Shown here one piece after another: positions 10,801-22,012 of a DNA stretch of 64,000 nt (positions within the stretch are counted from its first letter, which is position 1; every line of letters begins with the position of its first letter). This DNA is from Echiichthys vipera (Eukaryota > Chordata > Actinopteri > Perciformes > Trachinidae), in NCBI GenBank assembly GCA_963691815.1, contig OY829645.1, forward strand, positions 2,790,001-2,854,000, written 5' to 3'. The notes below the pieces were generated by a model, which did not search any database, had not been told where the DNA came from, and worked only from the letters and a program-made list of their open reading frames with translations. Made by a program: the position numbers and the translations under genes.

Positions 10801-11500
10801 CTCCCTAAATGCTTATGTATTTTCTCTCATTTGTTAGGTTGCACCAACCTCTCACAACACATTATATTCATTTATGTCTATTCAAGACATCACTTATATA
10901 GCTTTAAGTGCATATATATTTTTTTTTAATTAAACTAGTTCTACAAAATAAAATTACACAGAAAATATGAAGACGGTCCAATCTCCAAACGGGACTCATT
11001 GGACCTCGATATTCAACCCTACAGGATTTATAGAATATCAGACAGCAGACCACATTGTCTCGAACTGTCACCTAGGATACCACGCCTTCTCAGAGCCTCA
11101 AAATCACACAGAAAATGAAACTAGTCTTCAAAACCACAAAGGACATGAAGACGATCCGACCTCTACAAATAGACTCGTCAGACCTTATATTCAAACTCAC
11201 AGGAATTACAGAATATCTTGACAGCAGACCACACACAGGTTCTCGAACTGTCGCCTAGGTTTACACACACCTTCTTTTGAGCTTCAAAAACCCCACAAGT
11301 AAATGAAGCTTGTCTTCAAAATTACACACAAGATATGATCTAAAAAACACTGTACTCACGTTTAAAATGGATGGAGCGTCTGCTGTCCAGCACCCGTTCC
11401 TGACATCAGGCGGAATCCTGTCCTCCTTTGGTGGAGCGGAATTTTTCCTTACCGGTTTAACCTTCAGTCAGAACTCAGGCCTGATCAGCAGAGCGTCCAT
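7816..11500 (-). other. Interior of the LTR element, no gene recognised
   Basis: About 3.7 kb with only short frames. The longest minus-strand frame is about 90 codons (9757-9485), basic and of no recognised family. There is an (ATTT)n tract near 8826-8865. A donor-like ACGTGAGT lies near 11355 on the minus strand, downstream of the 5' LTR, as in retroviral leaders. I find no RT or integrase motif. Confidence 0.6.
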
Positions 11501-11518
11501 CCCATCCTCGTCGCCAAA
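11501..11518 (-). promoter_or_regulatory. Putative primer binding site
   Basis: Just inside the 5' LTR the minus strand reads TTTGGCGACGAGGATGGG, which begins with the TGG expected opposite a tRNA 3' CCA. I cannot name the tRNA. Confidence 0.5.
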
Positions 11519-11897
11519 TGTGAAAGAAATTCTCTGGAGTCTTCAGTGTTTCTCAATCATATCTTTACTAAATACTGCTGCAGACAGGAGAGCGGTCCTA
11601 CCAACCCCGGGTGTCCTACCATCTCTCCTGCTCCTCCAGTCACTTCAACATTTAAAGCCATGACATCAAAAGGTCCTTACAAAATCAAGGCACATCAAAG
11701 CAATCAAAAACACACTACCCCATATTTATGACCCCAGTGGGTGTTATCAGTGTTTACGACCCCTCTTTGTTACCATTTGCAAAACCTGTGACTCCTATCT
11801 ACAATCCCCAACACTCATTTCCAGCTTTATTCTTATGTTAATCAAGGATTTACAATCATAGATGAATAAGGTAGGTCATCTTTGGTTATTTCTCACA
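11519..11897 (-). repeat. 5' LTR of the LTR element
   Basis: About 99 percent identical to the other LTR by eye. It is followed on the plus strand by AACC, the target duplication. Confidence 0.9.
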
Positions 11898-12215
11898 AAC
11901 CTCTATATGAACTGTAATCTAAAAGTTGTAGTTCTGCTGGCCAAGGGGATGAGGCCCTTTCCCGCCTCCTCTCTCGATAGAAACAACACCCCCTGTGGCA
12001 CCCAATGTAACCCATCCCAAAAAAAAGTTGACTGTTTTTACCTGGATCTGGGATAAAAGATCTGATAGCAGTGAGGCTATGAGTACAAGAACTCTATCTC
12101 TGAAAGACATCTGAGGGAGCAGCCATTTCCACGCACAAAGCTTTCCATTTATTTTTCCAATGATGTCTTCCCAGTTCCTTTGAACCATTTCTTCATTCCC
12201 AGGTGTAGGAGGTTG
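11898..12215 (-). pseudogene. Tx1-like LINE ORF2, post-RT region
   Basis: The frame reads NWEDIIGKINGKLCAWKWLL and continues FRDRVLVLIASLL, matching the conserved block just after the RT domain in Tx1-like LINEs. It continues across the LTR insertion into 7426-6841. Confidence 0.7.
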
Positions 12216-12556
12216 GAAAATGCCATATGTTTAGTTTTTATTTAAACAGGTTTTTGTAATAATTGAACCATTCTAACATTGTTATTACAGACTTTACATC
12301 AGGTGTAATATACATTTACGTCAGTAGATGGTGCTCTGGTGCTGCTGTGGACCCTCTAAGGAGACTATAGCTACAAGCCCTGCTCATGTGCAGCTCAGAA
12401 ATAAACAAGCTCTGGCATGAGAAAGACTTTGGTCCTCTCTCTGTCGATCCACAGGTACTGCAAAACTTACTTTTAAATAATAAGCTTGGGTCAGAAACTA
12501 ATGTGAATGCATTATAAAGTGCTTGTAATGTGTTAAGGTGATTTTTGAGATCAGTG
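12216..12556. other. Unclassified insertion or replacement inside the LINE
   Basis: Non-homologous to the LINE and located where the RT catalytic YADD block should be. It contains CAGTAGATGGTGCTC, similar to the CTCF-like boxes elsewhere, and an AATAAA near 12400. No target duplication was found. Confidence 0.45.
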
Positions 12557-12850
12557 TTAAGCGTAAGCATACCTTGTTTTGAACCCAAACCTCTCCATAA
12601 TCTTCCAGAAGAAGCTTTTTTGAACACGGTCAAATGCCTTTTCCTGGTCTAACGAAATGAGACCAGTCTTGATGCCCAGTGAGCCGCAGACCTCCAAAAC
12701 ATCTCGAATCAGGTAGACATTGTCTACCATAGACCTGCCAGGCACACAATAGGTCTGGTCCCAATGAATGACCTGCTCCATAGCTTCCCCCAGAATTTTA
12801 GCCAAAACCTTTGACAGGATCTTGTAGTCTGTAGTCCATGATCCCACCAC
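12557..12850 (-). pseudogene. Tx1-like LINE reverse transcriptase, N-terminal half
   Basis: Contains TDYKILSKVLAKIL, DQTYCVPGRSMVDNVYLIRD and SLDQEKAFDRV, the conserved early RT blocks including the first catalytic aspartate region. The second catalytic block (YADD) is missing because unrelated sequence follows. Confidence 0.8.
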
Positions 12851-12959
12851 TGCCTAAAACATGTAAAATCAGCTTTCCTTTGTCTAAAAGAAGTCCAAAA
12901 ATAACTTAAAACCTCTCCAAAACCTTTATCAAAAGTTAAAACTGAATTAAAATGCCAGT

Positions 12960-13735
12960 ATTCACTCTTAGGTCAAATATTCTTAACTACGACATTACAC
13001 AAGACCAAAGAATGATCAGTAAAACCAGCTGGCATAGTCTTACAAGCCTTAAAAACATAAAAATGGTGCTTAAAACAATAAAGGCAGTCAAGTCTGGCTA
13101 AGGAGATCCTGTCCTCTCTCAGGTGGGACCATGTGTACTGGCTGCAGTCTGTGTGCATCCTTCTCCACACATCCACAAGGCCATGAGAGTGGACCAGCTG
13201 CTTAAGAGCGTGTTAGGAGGCTGGATGAGGCTCTGCATTGTTACGGTCTAAAAACTTGTACTCAGTACAGTAAAAATCCCCACCCAAGAATAAAAAGTCC
13301 TCCTGGCCGCAGCAATTCAGTCTAGTGCTGACTTTTTTTAGAAAGCTCCTCCTCTCTGTGCCGTTGTGTGGAGCTTAAATGTTGATAAAAACCAGAGTGT
13401 GATGTTAAAACTGTGCTTTGGCTAAAAGACACCTCCCTTTTACTATGTGCTTGACCTCCAGTGAAGAAGGAGAGAATCTTCTAGAGAACAGGAAGCCCCC
13501 TCCCCCACTGTGTTGTTGCTTAAAGCCACCTGCCCCTCCCACTCTTTGTTCCAGTCCACCTCATTGCTTTCATCACTGTGAACCTCTTGTAAAAACAGAA
13601 CATCAAAATGCGCCGTTCATGCTTTGTCAAAAACCAGTGCCCTTTTCTTTGACTCTCTGGCCCCATTTACGTTTAACGTCCCCACTCTCAAATAATCCAT
13701 ACTAAGGGAGATATTATGAACACAAACCGTTGAAA
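12960..13735 (-). pseudogene. Tx1-like LINE endonuclease domain
   Basis: Minus-strand frames give TLNVNGARESKKRALVFD at the start, then VHSDDESNEVDW-like and GDFYCTE-like segments, and DVWRRMHTDCSQYTW ... ISLARLD near the end. This is the apurinic-type endonuclease of L1-group LINEs, which nicks target DNA to prime reverse transcription. Several frameshifts and stops are present. Confidence 0.72.
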
Positions 13736-13869
13736 TTAAATCTAAAACCAGCAGCTTCATCATCATTAAAACCAGAGATATTTTCTCACTTTAACACTTT
13801 TTTTTCAGTCTAAAAATCTGATCAGTGAGCTCTGATGTTGCTCTGTTTTTAATCACCTGTCTTGCTGAA

Positions 13870-14648
13870 TTATAAAAGCTCAACACTGCCCTCAGACAAC
13901 TCACCCGTCAGCTCACCTGCCTCAACCGTCGCCTTACCTGTCTCAACCGTCACCTTACCTGTCTCACCCGTCACCTCACCTGTCTCACCCATCACCTTAC
14001 CTGCATCACTTGTCACATCTCTATTTTCCTCCACCACACCTGTTTCCTCAGCCTCCATCTCCCCACCTTCACCGTCAGTACGATCACCATCCTGGTTCTG
14101 TCCCTTCCCCACCTGCCATTTAACCCCCGCTCTGTCCTGCCCCGTGACACCGGGCCGTGTCGCCGTGCAGCAGGGACTGGCTTCTCGGCCGGAGGGATGG
14201 CGGCAGCCGCCGGCACGGTTCGGGCAGGCTTTAGCCAGATGTCCCTCCTCACCACAGCCGAAACATTTAGCCATAGAGGAAGTAACAGAAAGTAATCAAA
14301 ATCGTCCACCCGCACAATGAAGCGGTAATTGAACTCCTCCGCTTTGTTGTTTACAATCATAAAGAGCTGCCTGCTTTGAGACACCACGTGTCTCGGCAGA
14401 AGTGACTTACAGCCCGAAAGCAGCTTCTTTATGGGTGACTTTACTTGCCCGTGGCGAGACAGCTCATTAATCAGGAACTTATCGCCGATGAACGGAGTTT
14501 CATTTGACAGGGTGATCCGATTCGCCGTCTGCGTCAGTGGCAGTCTTGATGCCATGCCTCTGTGACAGCCTGGAGAAGCCACCAGTCGCCATATTGGCAT
14601 CTGCGTGGCCTCCAACCAAACAAAAGCTGAGCCGGAAAACACCCACAA
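13870..14648 (-). pseudogene. Tx1-like LINE ORF1 with CCHC zinc knuckle
   Basis: The first frame (14648 to about 14290) includes ELSRHGQVKSPIKKLLSGCK and a VDDFDY block. After a one-base shift the second frame (14274-13870) starts MAKCFGCGEEGHLAKACPNR, a CX2CX4HX4C zinc knuckle. A degenerate repeat of GETGEVTGETGKVT type follows. ORF1 of this group binds the element RNA. The frameshift near 14280 makes it non-functional. Confidence 0.75.
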
Positions 14649-14676
14649 AAAGTACTATAAACTGAAACAGGCCCTA

Positions 14677-14679
<3 letters not shown>

Positions 14680-14750
<71 letters not shown>

Positions 14751-14866
14751 AAGAAGAAGAAGAAGAAGAAGAAGAAGAAGAAGAAGAAGAAGAAGAAGAA
14801 GAAGGAGGAGGAGGAGAAGAAGAAGAAGAAGAAGAAGAAGAAGAAGAAGAAGAAGAATCGTTGGGG
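14680..14866 (+). repeat. (TAA)n-(GAA)n microsatellite
   Basis: Begins ATAATGATAATAATAAT and changes to AAG repeats with a short GGAGGAGGAG interruption. It is bounded by fragments of the Helitron-like repeat (AGGCCCTAATAAT on the left, GGGTTTCAATAG on the right). All long frames in it are artefacts. Confidence 0.95.
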
Positions 14867-14945
14867 TTTCAATAGTTCCCTAACTAAAGCTGCAAGCAGC
14901 ATTGAACGGGCCCTCGCACCCCATGTGCACCCATTGGAAAAAATA
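14867..14945 (+). repeat. Helitron-like repeat, 5' end fragment
   Basis: ACTAAAGCTGCAAGCAGCAT followed by GAACGGGCCCTCGCACCCC is the same start as at 2767. The copy stops after about 70 bp. Confidence 0.75.
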
Positions 14946-14984
14946 AAGTTGAGGTACGACAACTTCCTTTTTCAAAGTTCTTAA

Positions 14985-15480
14985 GATGCAACCTACCAGA
15001 TTCAAAGTCAATTGGGTTAATTCTCTAAAATACAACACATCTGACTGGTTTCACTTTCTAGACCAGTTCAACTTATTATTGAAATACAAAGTTGTCCACA
15101 ACAGTCCTGTATTCATTTTCATCCCCCTTTCCAATGCAGCCAACTATTGCTGAGTCATCAGAAAACTTCTGAAGGTGGCAGGTGCAATAGTTGAAGTCTG
15201 AGGTGAAGAGGGTGAAGAGAAAGGGAGAGAGGACAGTCCCCTGCGGGGCCCCAGTGCTGCTGACCACCCTGTCAGGCACACAGTTCTGCCCAGTAGAGCC
15301 GAACGGATGGTGTTGAAATTACTGGAGAAGTCAAAGAACATGATTCTCACAGTGCTCGCAGCCTTGTCCAGATGACTGTAGACTCTGTTCAGCAGGTAGG
15401 TGATGCGTTTCCTTGGTGGGAACCTTTTCAGCACAGAGGGATTTGCGGCAGTCATCGTCACGGTAAATTGTGAAACTCCC
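14985..15480 (-). pseudogene. L2-type LINE reverse transcriptase fragment
   Basis: Minus-strand frames give YLLNRVYSHLDKAASTVRIM then FFDFSSNFNTIRSALL, and after a deletion STGAPQGTVLSPFLF and HLQKFSDDSAIVGCIG. The SDDS block occupies the RT catalytic position. A similar internal deletion occurs in the LINE at 35268-37756, which belongs to the same or a close family. Confidence 0.75.
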
Positions 15481-15540
15481 AGCCAACTGGAAATTTCAGT
15501 CAGCTCCAGATAACTGCCAGGAAGTGCTGTAAACTTGCAG

Positions 15541-15990
15541 TCTAAGGGTATGTCCACACGATCGAAAACTACCTTTTCTTCTCCGTTGTTCTTAAAACGT
15601 TTTCCGTCCACACAGACTCGGCTCAAGAAATATCTGCATCCACACAAAAACCAGTTCAACCAAATACACATGCCAGGCCTGGATGTGGAGCTGTTACTGC
15701 CAGAGAAATACACCAACAAGGAGTAGAAGAAAGGGAGAGACACTGTTGTGCATAATCATAATACAAACACCAGAGACTTTCTTGCCAAATCTGGCGACTT
15801 CCCAAATCCTCATCCATCCTAGAGAGAAATCTGTCAACTGTTTCTGGTGTTATTAGAGACTTTTGTGGTGTTTTGGACTCTGATGCACAAATCACTCTGC
15901 AGTTAGTGTCCTCAACGAGCAGAGGGTGCTGCTGAGAGCCCCTTCCCTGTCCCAAAGCACTCACATACGGGCACTGTCTCACTACTTTTT
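15541..15990. other. Possible hAT-type MITE remnant
   Basis: Begins GGGTATGTCCACACGATCGA with an internal TTTTCCGTCCACACAGACTC, a wording common at the ends of fish hAT-like MITEs. The opposite end was not identified. Confidence 0.3.
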
Positions 15991-16002
15991 GAGACCTTCT
16001 TG

Positions 16003-17340
16003 GCAACTTTATTTATTAAAAAGGTACTTGGGCGACTGTCCTGTCAACCAGGAGCTGGTGTTTGGCTCTTCTGGTGTCTCTACCAGGCCGGGTGTTGTCC
16101 AGTGTTTCATACCTGAGACTCGTTCTTGGATGTCTGCCTCTGTGATGGTCACTGGGTTCTGTTCAGGGAGGTTGCATATGCTCTTCCAGAACCGTTCAGT
16201 TTCCAGCCTCGGTGGGTCTGCTCTGCTGTTATTACCCTGCCACTGAGCATACACTTTTGCAGGTTGAGTTACGAACAACCTGTTTATTCGTCTGGCTTCA
16301 TTGTCCTTCGTGTACCTCTGTAGGCATCTGGCCAGGGCTGAGCCTTTGTTTGGCAGTTTCGAGTGCTTCCGGTATGGTCATTTGGCTGTATCTGTTTCGT
16401 ACTGGTTTGTTCATTGCACCTCTCTGGGCCGCTGTCAATTGCCTCACTTCTCTCTGAGTTGCCTTGATCTTAGCCTCCAACCGTCTTTTCCACGGTGGGT
16501 ATTGTTTCTCATGGCTCCCATGGTTGCTCTTATAGCCCAGCATCTCTAGGATCACTGCTGCTGAAGCGTAAACCAGCTCATTGGTCTCTGTGATCGTTGT
16601 GGTAGGGATCGCTCTCAGCGCTGCATTCACACTTTCCATGAGACTTTCTGGTGGTACTTCACTCAGCCGTTGTAATCGGTGTCGGAGTTGCCTTGGTGCT
16701 CATTCTCGCCATGATCCTGTCTTTCAGGTCAGTCGCTGCCTCGCTCAGCGTTATTGGTTTCATTGGGGCTATCTACCCAATCTTTCCATGAGACTTTCTG
16801 GTGGTACTTCACTCAGCCGTTGTAATCGGTGTCGGAGTTGCCTTGGTGCTCATTCTCGCCATGATCCTGTCTTTCAGGTCAGTCGCTGCCTCGCTCAGCG
16901 TTATTGGTTTCATTGGGGCTATCTACCCAATCTCAGTTCAGGGATTTTGTCTTTCATCCCCACCTCTGACCTCGCATCCTGGATCCCCCTTGCTGTAGTA
17001 TTTGTGTTGTATCTCGTCAATCTCAAATTGTAATAGCAGTTTCCGCTTGTGGATGTCAGAACACTGAGCTACTAGTTGTTTCGTGGTCAACTGTTCAGCC
17101 CACATTCTCTTCATGTACCCTCTCTGCCCAGGGTTACTTGAGTAGTAGCATTCCAACAGAGCCTTGTTCTCGCATCTCGCCCATTTTCGCCTTGTTCCAG
17201 GAGCCTATTTCTCATCAAGTTGCCCTGGTTCCTCTGCACCTGACGCAGACCTTGTTTGGCTGGGCGACGTCTGAGCCGGCATCTCATTGCGTTTGTTGTC
17301 TCTCCTCATGGTATGAGGTGGGCAGTATAGCATTAAGGGT
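16003..17340 (-). pseudogene. LINE fragment, N-terminal to pre-RT region
   Basis: Minus-strand frames give a Myb-like ALLECYYSSNPGQRGYMKRM (about 17160-17100), then ITETNELVYASAAVILEMLG, RRLEAKIKATQREVRQL, AKVYAQWQGNNSRADPPR and DPVTITEADIQERVSGMK. This is the region before the RT of a non-LTR element often seen in fish. The clade is uncertain (R2/R4-like suggested by the Myb-type start). The RT itself is absent. The exact duplication at 16632-16931 lies inside it. Confidence 0.65.
16632..16931. repeat. Perfect 150-bp tandem duplication
   Basis: Bases 16632-16781 are repeated at 16782-16931 with no difference that I can see. The unit begins CTTTCCATGAGACTTTCTGG. 150 is a multiple of three, so the LINE frame is kept. 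It is either a recent event or an assembly artefact. Confidence 0.95.
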
Positions 17341-17516
17341 CTTGGACCCACACTGGATGTTGTTAGTGACGCTCAAATGTGTTATAATGTATATAATGTG
17401 TGATCCAGGCGAGGGGAACACTTTGTTTTTTCTAATAAAGCTTAACTATTTCAGTATGTTCCTTCCTATGTCTCTTTTATTCTCAATAAACTGCTACTGT
17501 GACAGGTCTAGTTAAT

Positions 17517-17650
17517 AATAGCAATAATGATAATTAGTAGTAGCAGTATTCTGATTAGTTGCATTATTATTATAATCATTAATAATGATAATAAGAATAA
17601 TATAATAGTAGTAGTATTGTTATTGTTATTATTATTATTATTATTATTTA
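17517..17650 (+). repeat. Imperfect TAA/TTA microsatellite
   Basis: ATAATGATAATTAGTAGTAG passing into pure (TTA)n near 17615-17648. Confidence 0.85.
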
Positions 17651-17659
17651 AAAAATGGG

Positions 17660-19949
17660 AGGGGCAAATGACCACATGTCCCAAAGCTGGAGTTGCTGTC
17701 GAATCACAGATGACTTTACTTATGAGCTGTCTGTGGTTTCCTCCAATGGTTGTTTGTGTCATTCAGGCATGTCAGAAGAGTGTGCCATTCGCACCTTGCG
17801 CTCGGCGATTTTGATGTAAATTAGGTGGAATTTATCCATGATAAAAAATTTGATAACAAATAGGCATAATAATGTTAAATGATCTATAGTTTTTGACTGT
17901 TTAGAGACATGAATACTTATTAGACTAGTAGAATTAGTAGAATTCCCTTTAGCCGCGAGAATGCAATTTTCGACAGGATAAGCGTTAGTAGTGCTGTTGA
18001 ATACATCATGTTATGAGCAGATATTCACTGTAGGAAACAGTCTATGTCATCGCTTATAACACAGCGACTCCTTTCAGGCTTCTGCTTTCTTCATCTTCAC
18101 ACACCCGTCAGCCTGTAAAGTGCATGATTTATGTTACTTGTAGGAGACTAAGCCTACTTCTGTTATGACTAGAATATAGTAGTCGCCGAATCAATTATGA
18201 ATTAACACGACTCGTTAAAATTTAGGATTTAATTTACCTCGAAGTAAGGGCACCACACCAAATTAAGACAGGATGTTTATTAAACTTTGGTGAAGGTTTA
18301 ATACCTGTTAGTTATTTAAAGTAATTGATTGTTAAATTTTATCAGTCTCGTCTTGAACGCGTTAATTCGTACCACAGCCTTATCAGTGACCAACACTTTC
18401 TGCACAGAACGGAAGACTCTCACAACGCCGTAAGGTTGTAAACATTTATTTGACTACCTAACAAAGAGAATATAATGCAGTGCAAAATTGAATAGAGAAA
18501 AGAAAAAGGGTTAAATGTGGATATGAAAAAGTTTAAGGCCAGAGTGATTCTGACCTACGGGCTGACATATAATATTACTGGCGGACCGAAACTGGTTCTA
18601 ATTAAGCTGTCAACAGAACTCGGATCAGAATTTAACTGTCACCAACGTTTAACCAAGAGTTGCATTAAAAGGCCAACCTTACTTTGCCGTTGATATTACA
18701 GTCGCCCTGGCGTCTTACAGTAACGCAGGTTCGTAGGTCCGCGTCCTGGTGTTTGGCGGACCTTAGTTCTGGTTCTGTAGACAGAACGCAGTCAGATCTG
18801 CGGGCCTCGTCTGCTCCCGTCCTGACTTGAATTCAGCTCTTCAGGTGGCTTGCCTCTGGAGGTTGTTTTGGGTTGACAAAAATGTTCTGACCGGTTCTGA
18901 ACTAAAGTTTGATGCAATTTGCCGACCGGACAAAAGGGAAAAGACGGCACGAGGGGTTTTACTATACTTAGGAAAATTAAAAACGTGTTGTAGAAACTTA
19001 TAAAGTTACGTGTTAAAAATAGATTAATAAACGAAAATACTTAAGTAAGAAAACAACGTCTCTTGCTAACTTTGGGTTAACAATGTTAGCCAAAAGAACA
19101 AAGGGAACGAAGAGGGGAGAAGAGCTAAGTGCAGGAGGTGAAGTAACAGCGGGGGGTCAGAGGTGCAGGAGGAAGTTGCAGAGAGTGAGAGAGAGTGAGG
19201 GCAAGAGCTGTCCCTCTCTTATCTACGTGGGTATTGAGAAGGCGGCTCTTTCTGACCTAGCCCTCTGGTTCTGAGTGACTTAACTGCTTTTTATGCCGGA
19301 ATTCTAACAGGGAAGATTAAACTATCTCTGGTTGATTTTACGTTATTAATCTTCTTGATATCCAATTTAACCAAAATCTTTAGGCAGACAGTTTTAACAG
19401 ATACAGATACTGAGTGACGGGCCTATTATTAAAACACAAACAATAATTCAGGAATTAGATAGAGACTTTGCACTTCTGAAACCACATAAACATAATCACA
19501 ACAAGATACAAATAATGCATATACTGTTACACACTTGCGAGAATGTCTTTGAACAGCCAGTTGCGATGAAACATCGAACTTTAACTGTTTTTCCAAACAT
19601 CTACACAAAGTTTTGTTTTATTAATGAAAGACCATCTGTCTAACAGAGACAGCTCCTCCAGTTCGAAGTGCAGTCAGATTTGACGTTGATTTAGGTTAAA
19701 AGGAGGTCCTTAATCCTGGAGTTCCAGGTTTTATTACCCTAGGAGGGTCCGAGGTTGTAAACCACACTTTATCTCTTATCGAAACAAGCATACAAATGTC
19801 TTATCTACCGTTGTCTTCCTACGACGCTAAGCAGACAACCAGACACAAAAACTCCTTGAACAGTACTTTCCCATGAGGTCCTACAAACTGCAAGATAAAC
19901 GACAGAACAGCCCTGATACAGTGTCATTTCAGACTCTGCTACTCCCTCC
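17660..19949. other. Long stretch with no gene recognised; possible LTR-type sequence
   Basis: No family-like frame over about 2.3 kb. On the minus strand AATAAATGTTTACAACC (near 18430) is followed by TTTGGTGTGGTGCCCTTACT (near 18262), which resembles an LTR poly(A) region and a TGG-type primer site. This would suit an LTR element in reverse orientation, but no second LTR was found. Confidence 0.3.
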
Positions 19950-20420
19950 TGTTTTACTTCTATGCTGATTCCTTTCACCTAGCCTGCCCCCATACTCACC
20001 TGCTCATCAACTAATCAGTCCCACCTGCTCCTCATCAACTAATCAACCCTTCTTTGTCTGCATACCAGTCCATTCCTTTAGCTTATACTCAGATGTCTAG
20101 TGTCTTAACCTAATTCTCCAGCATTCTGTCAGTTTTCAATTCTGTCCTGCCCTTTCCAGTTTTTGACCTACCTTTTTGGACTTTCCCTTTTTGCCTGCAG
20201 CTACTGAATTTGTTTGCTACGCTGACTGCTTACCTGGTTTGACCTTTGCTTTTTATTATATTCTTCTTTTGCACTGTGAGAAACTAGTGATGTCCTGTAG
20301 GCGCAGATGTGCTGAAATCATTCAGAGCAAGGGCCTCTACACTTCCTTACCAGTGGTTAGAGTTCTCTAATTTTAATCACTGTTTTTTTTTCACAAAATA
20401 AAGGTTCTGTTGAAGTGCCT
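19950..20420 (+). other. Possible gypsy-type LTR fragment
   Basis: C/T-rich text with CTGCTCCTCATCAACTAATC, TTTTTGACCTACC and a late AATAAA (about 20397-20402) resembles the 5'/3' part of fish gypsy LTRs. No boundaries or internal region were found. Confidence 0.3.
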
Positions 20421-20699
20421 TGGTTATTTAGAAAAAACATGCTCGTACATAGCAGATATTCTATAAAATTCTGAACAATAATAAATGATAATAAACAAAA
20501 TGTCAGAATAAATCTCCAGTGTTATTAGGAAAAACAATAATGTGCTCTTGATGCTGAGCTGACCATGAGTAGCTTAGAAATGGTGTTGGCCGCACCGGTG
20601 ATATAGCAACAGGTCAGGACCAATTCAGTTTTGCGATGTTTCTTAAATTGCCTGATCGAGTATTCAAGTCAAATTGTCCCTGAATTATTTAGTAAGATA

Positions 20700-21082
20700 T
20701 GTAAAGAAGGAGTCATCCCAAACGTTGTAAGACTGCACTTATTTGGCCCTAAAGTAAACCTGGCAAAGACCCAAATAACTCTGAAAACTACAGACCCTTT
20801 GCCATGACCTCTCATATCTGTAAAAATATTTTTCTGGAGACATAATTATATACAAGAGCAGAGAGATCTAATGGCATCATATCAGAATGGTTTCAGGAAC
20901 GGGAGATCAATTATGGATGCTGTTGTGAAAGTTAGCAATGAAATCTAGAAAACATTCAAGATGAAAGAACTGATGGTAATTGTATTTTTTGACATTGAAA
21001 AAATCAATGATAACATGTGGACAGGACTGTTAATCCAAATGAAAAGAATGGATAGGATTCAAAGGTTGCTTAACTGGGTACT
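20700..21082 (+). pseudogene. I-type LINE reverse transcriptase fragment
   Basis: The plus frames read a KPGKDPNNSENYRPIAMTSH-like block, NGFRNGRSIMDAVVKVSNEI and ELMVIVFFDIEKINDNMW. These are the fingers and first catalytic block of an I/Nimbus-type RT. One stop and a frameshift interrupt it. It ends at a hAT-like terminus TAGGGGTGACCC. Confidence 0.65.
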
Positions 21083-21086
21083 AGGG

Positions 21087-21101
21087 GTGACCCAGAATAG
21101 T
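21087..21101 (+). repeat. 15-bp direct repeat, left copy
   Basis: TGACCCAGAATAGTC, repeated exactly at 22228-22242. The L1-like frame stops at its right edge, so it looks like the target duplication of an inserted 1126-bp segment. Confidence 0.7.
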
Positions 21102-21102
21102 C

Positions 21103-21388
21103 TACTAGTGTCATTGAACATTCTCACAAGGATGGGGGCTAATAGCATTGAGCATGCCTTGAAGAACTCAACTGTAAAACCAACGGGACCAGGAGATTTT
21201 CTGTTTTGCATAGACTTGATCGCTTCGTGCACCTCCAACAGAGAGATGGATCTACCGAGTTCCCTAGAGATATTTATATCAATCTGAGGGTACGTTAAAG
21301 AGTCAAAAGGATTAGGGGTCGCTGAAGAAATTGGGGTGCATTCAGAAGTATATAGTGCAGTAGGGGTGACTGTAGGAATTTTACACAA
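21103..21388 (-). pseudogene. L1-type LINE reverse transcriptase fragment
   Basis: The frame reads ISLLEVHEAIKSMQNRKSPG then VGFTVEFFKAC and LAPILVRMFNDTS, the start of an L1-type RT domain (usually KSPGPDGF, here with V for D). Homology stops at the 15-bp direct repeat. Confidence 0.7.
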
Positions 21389-22012
21389 TACTTTTCAGAA
21401 TTTCACACCAATCAAAAGGACCTAACAGAGTTATATATTGCGTAATTCAAATTCTACAGGAGGCTTTCTGGAGTCAGCAGAGTCGTTGGTAGTTTAGTGC
21501 GCCAGCAGGCATTTATTAGCAGAAGGACATCGGATGATACAGACGTCTGGAGAAATGTTCTCTTCTCTATCTAGAGTAACTGTGAGCACACAGTACCCGT
21601 GATCAGAGGCAAGAAGTTCTGATATCTATTCTAACTACTCCAGCATATAAACTTGTTACAAAGGCGTGGTTATGTGTGCGCTTGTGCGTGCATGTGTGTA
21701 GTTTTGAAACAGCCGTCAGGACACCTCCATCTCGACTCCCAGGCGTAGGGGTTCCCTCTGTGTCCACAGAAGTCTTCTTCTTTATCTGTGAAGGAAACAA
21801 AACACGGACAGCAATTCTCCTAACTCTTACGCTATCTGCCAGATGCCTGTTCGAGCGCTGACTAGTTCTTTGTCTTTGTGACCTTGACTTGTTCCTGTGC
21901 AGAGAAAGCAGATACAGATTGAATCAAAAGTTTATGTGCTATGCTGGGAACAGGAAAGTTTGAGCTTGAACTTATAATAACTATCACACTTTAAATGATC
22001 ATACCTAATAAT
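21389..22012 (-). other. Unclassified insert sequence, possible LTR-like text
   Basis: Part of the segment between the 15-bp direct repeats. The minus strand carries CTAATAAATGCCTGCTGGCG, a poly(A)-signal-like text. No gene recognised. Confidence 0.3.

Larger units (their letters stand above)
7427..11897 (-). mobile_element. Retrovirus-like LTR element without recognisable genes
   Basis: Two 379-bp direct LTRs (7427-7805 and 11519-11897) start TGTGA and end CACA. They are flanked by a 4-bp duplication AACC (7423-7426 and 11898-11901). The purine tract GGGGGGAA lies next to the left LTR on the minus strand, so the element is transcribed right to left. The LTRs differ at about four positions, so the insertion is fairly young. 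The 3.7-kb interior has no long frame with gag, protease, RT, integrase or envelope features. It is best read as a non-autonomous derivative of a fish endogenous retrovirus-like family. Confidence 0.85.
6320..14650 (-). mobile_element. Tx1-like LINE (L1 group), decayed, split by an LTR element
   Basis: Read on the minus strand the order is ORF1 with a zinc knuckle (14648-13870), endonuclease (13735-12960), reverse transcriptase (12850-12557), post-RT region (12215-11898) and C-terminal region (7426-6841), then a 3' tail with a GT microsatellite. This is the order of Tx1-group LINEs. An LTR element with an AACC duplication separates the last two parts. The copy has many frameshifts, and an unrelated segment (12216-12556) replaces the RT catalytic core. 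The 3' limit near 6320 is approximate. Confidence 0.8.

Noticed and set aside
14605..14962. Arginine-rich or phenylalanine-rich proteins
   Set aside because: They are translations of the GAA/TTC microsatellite.
16581..17033. Plus-strand protein with two identical 50-residue repeats
   Set aside because: It is the antisense reading of the duplicated LINE segment.
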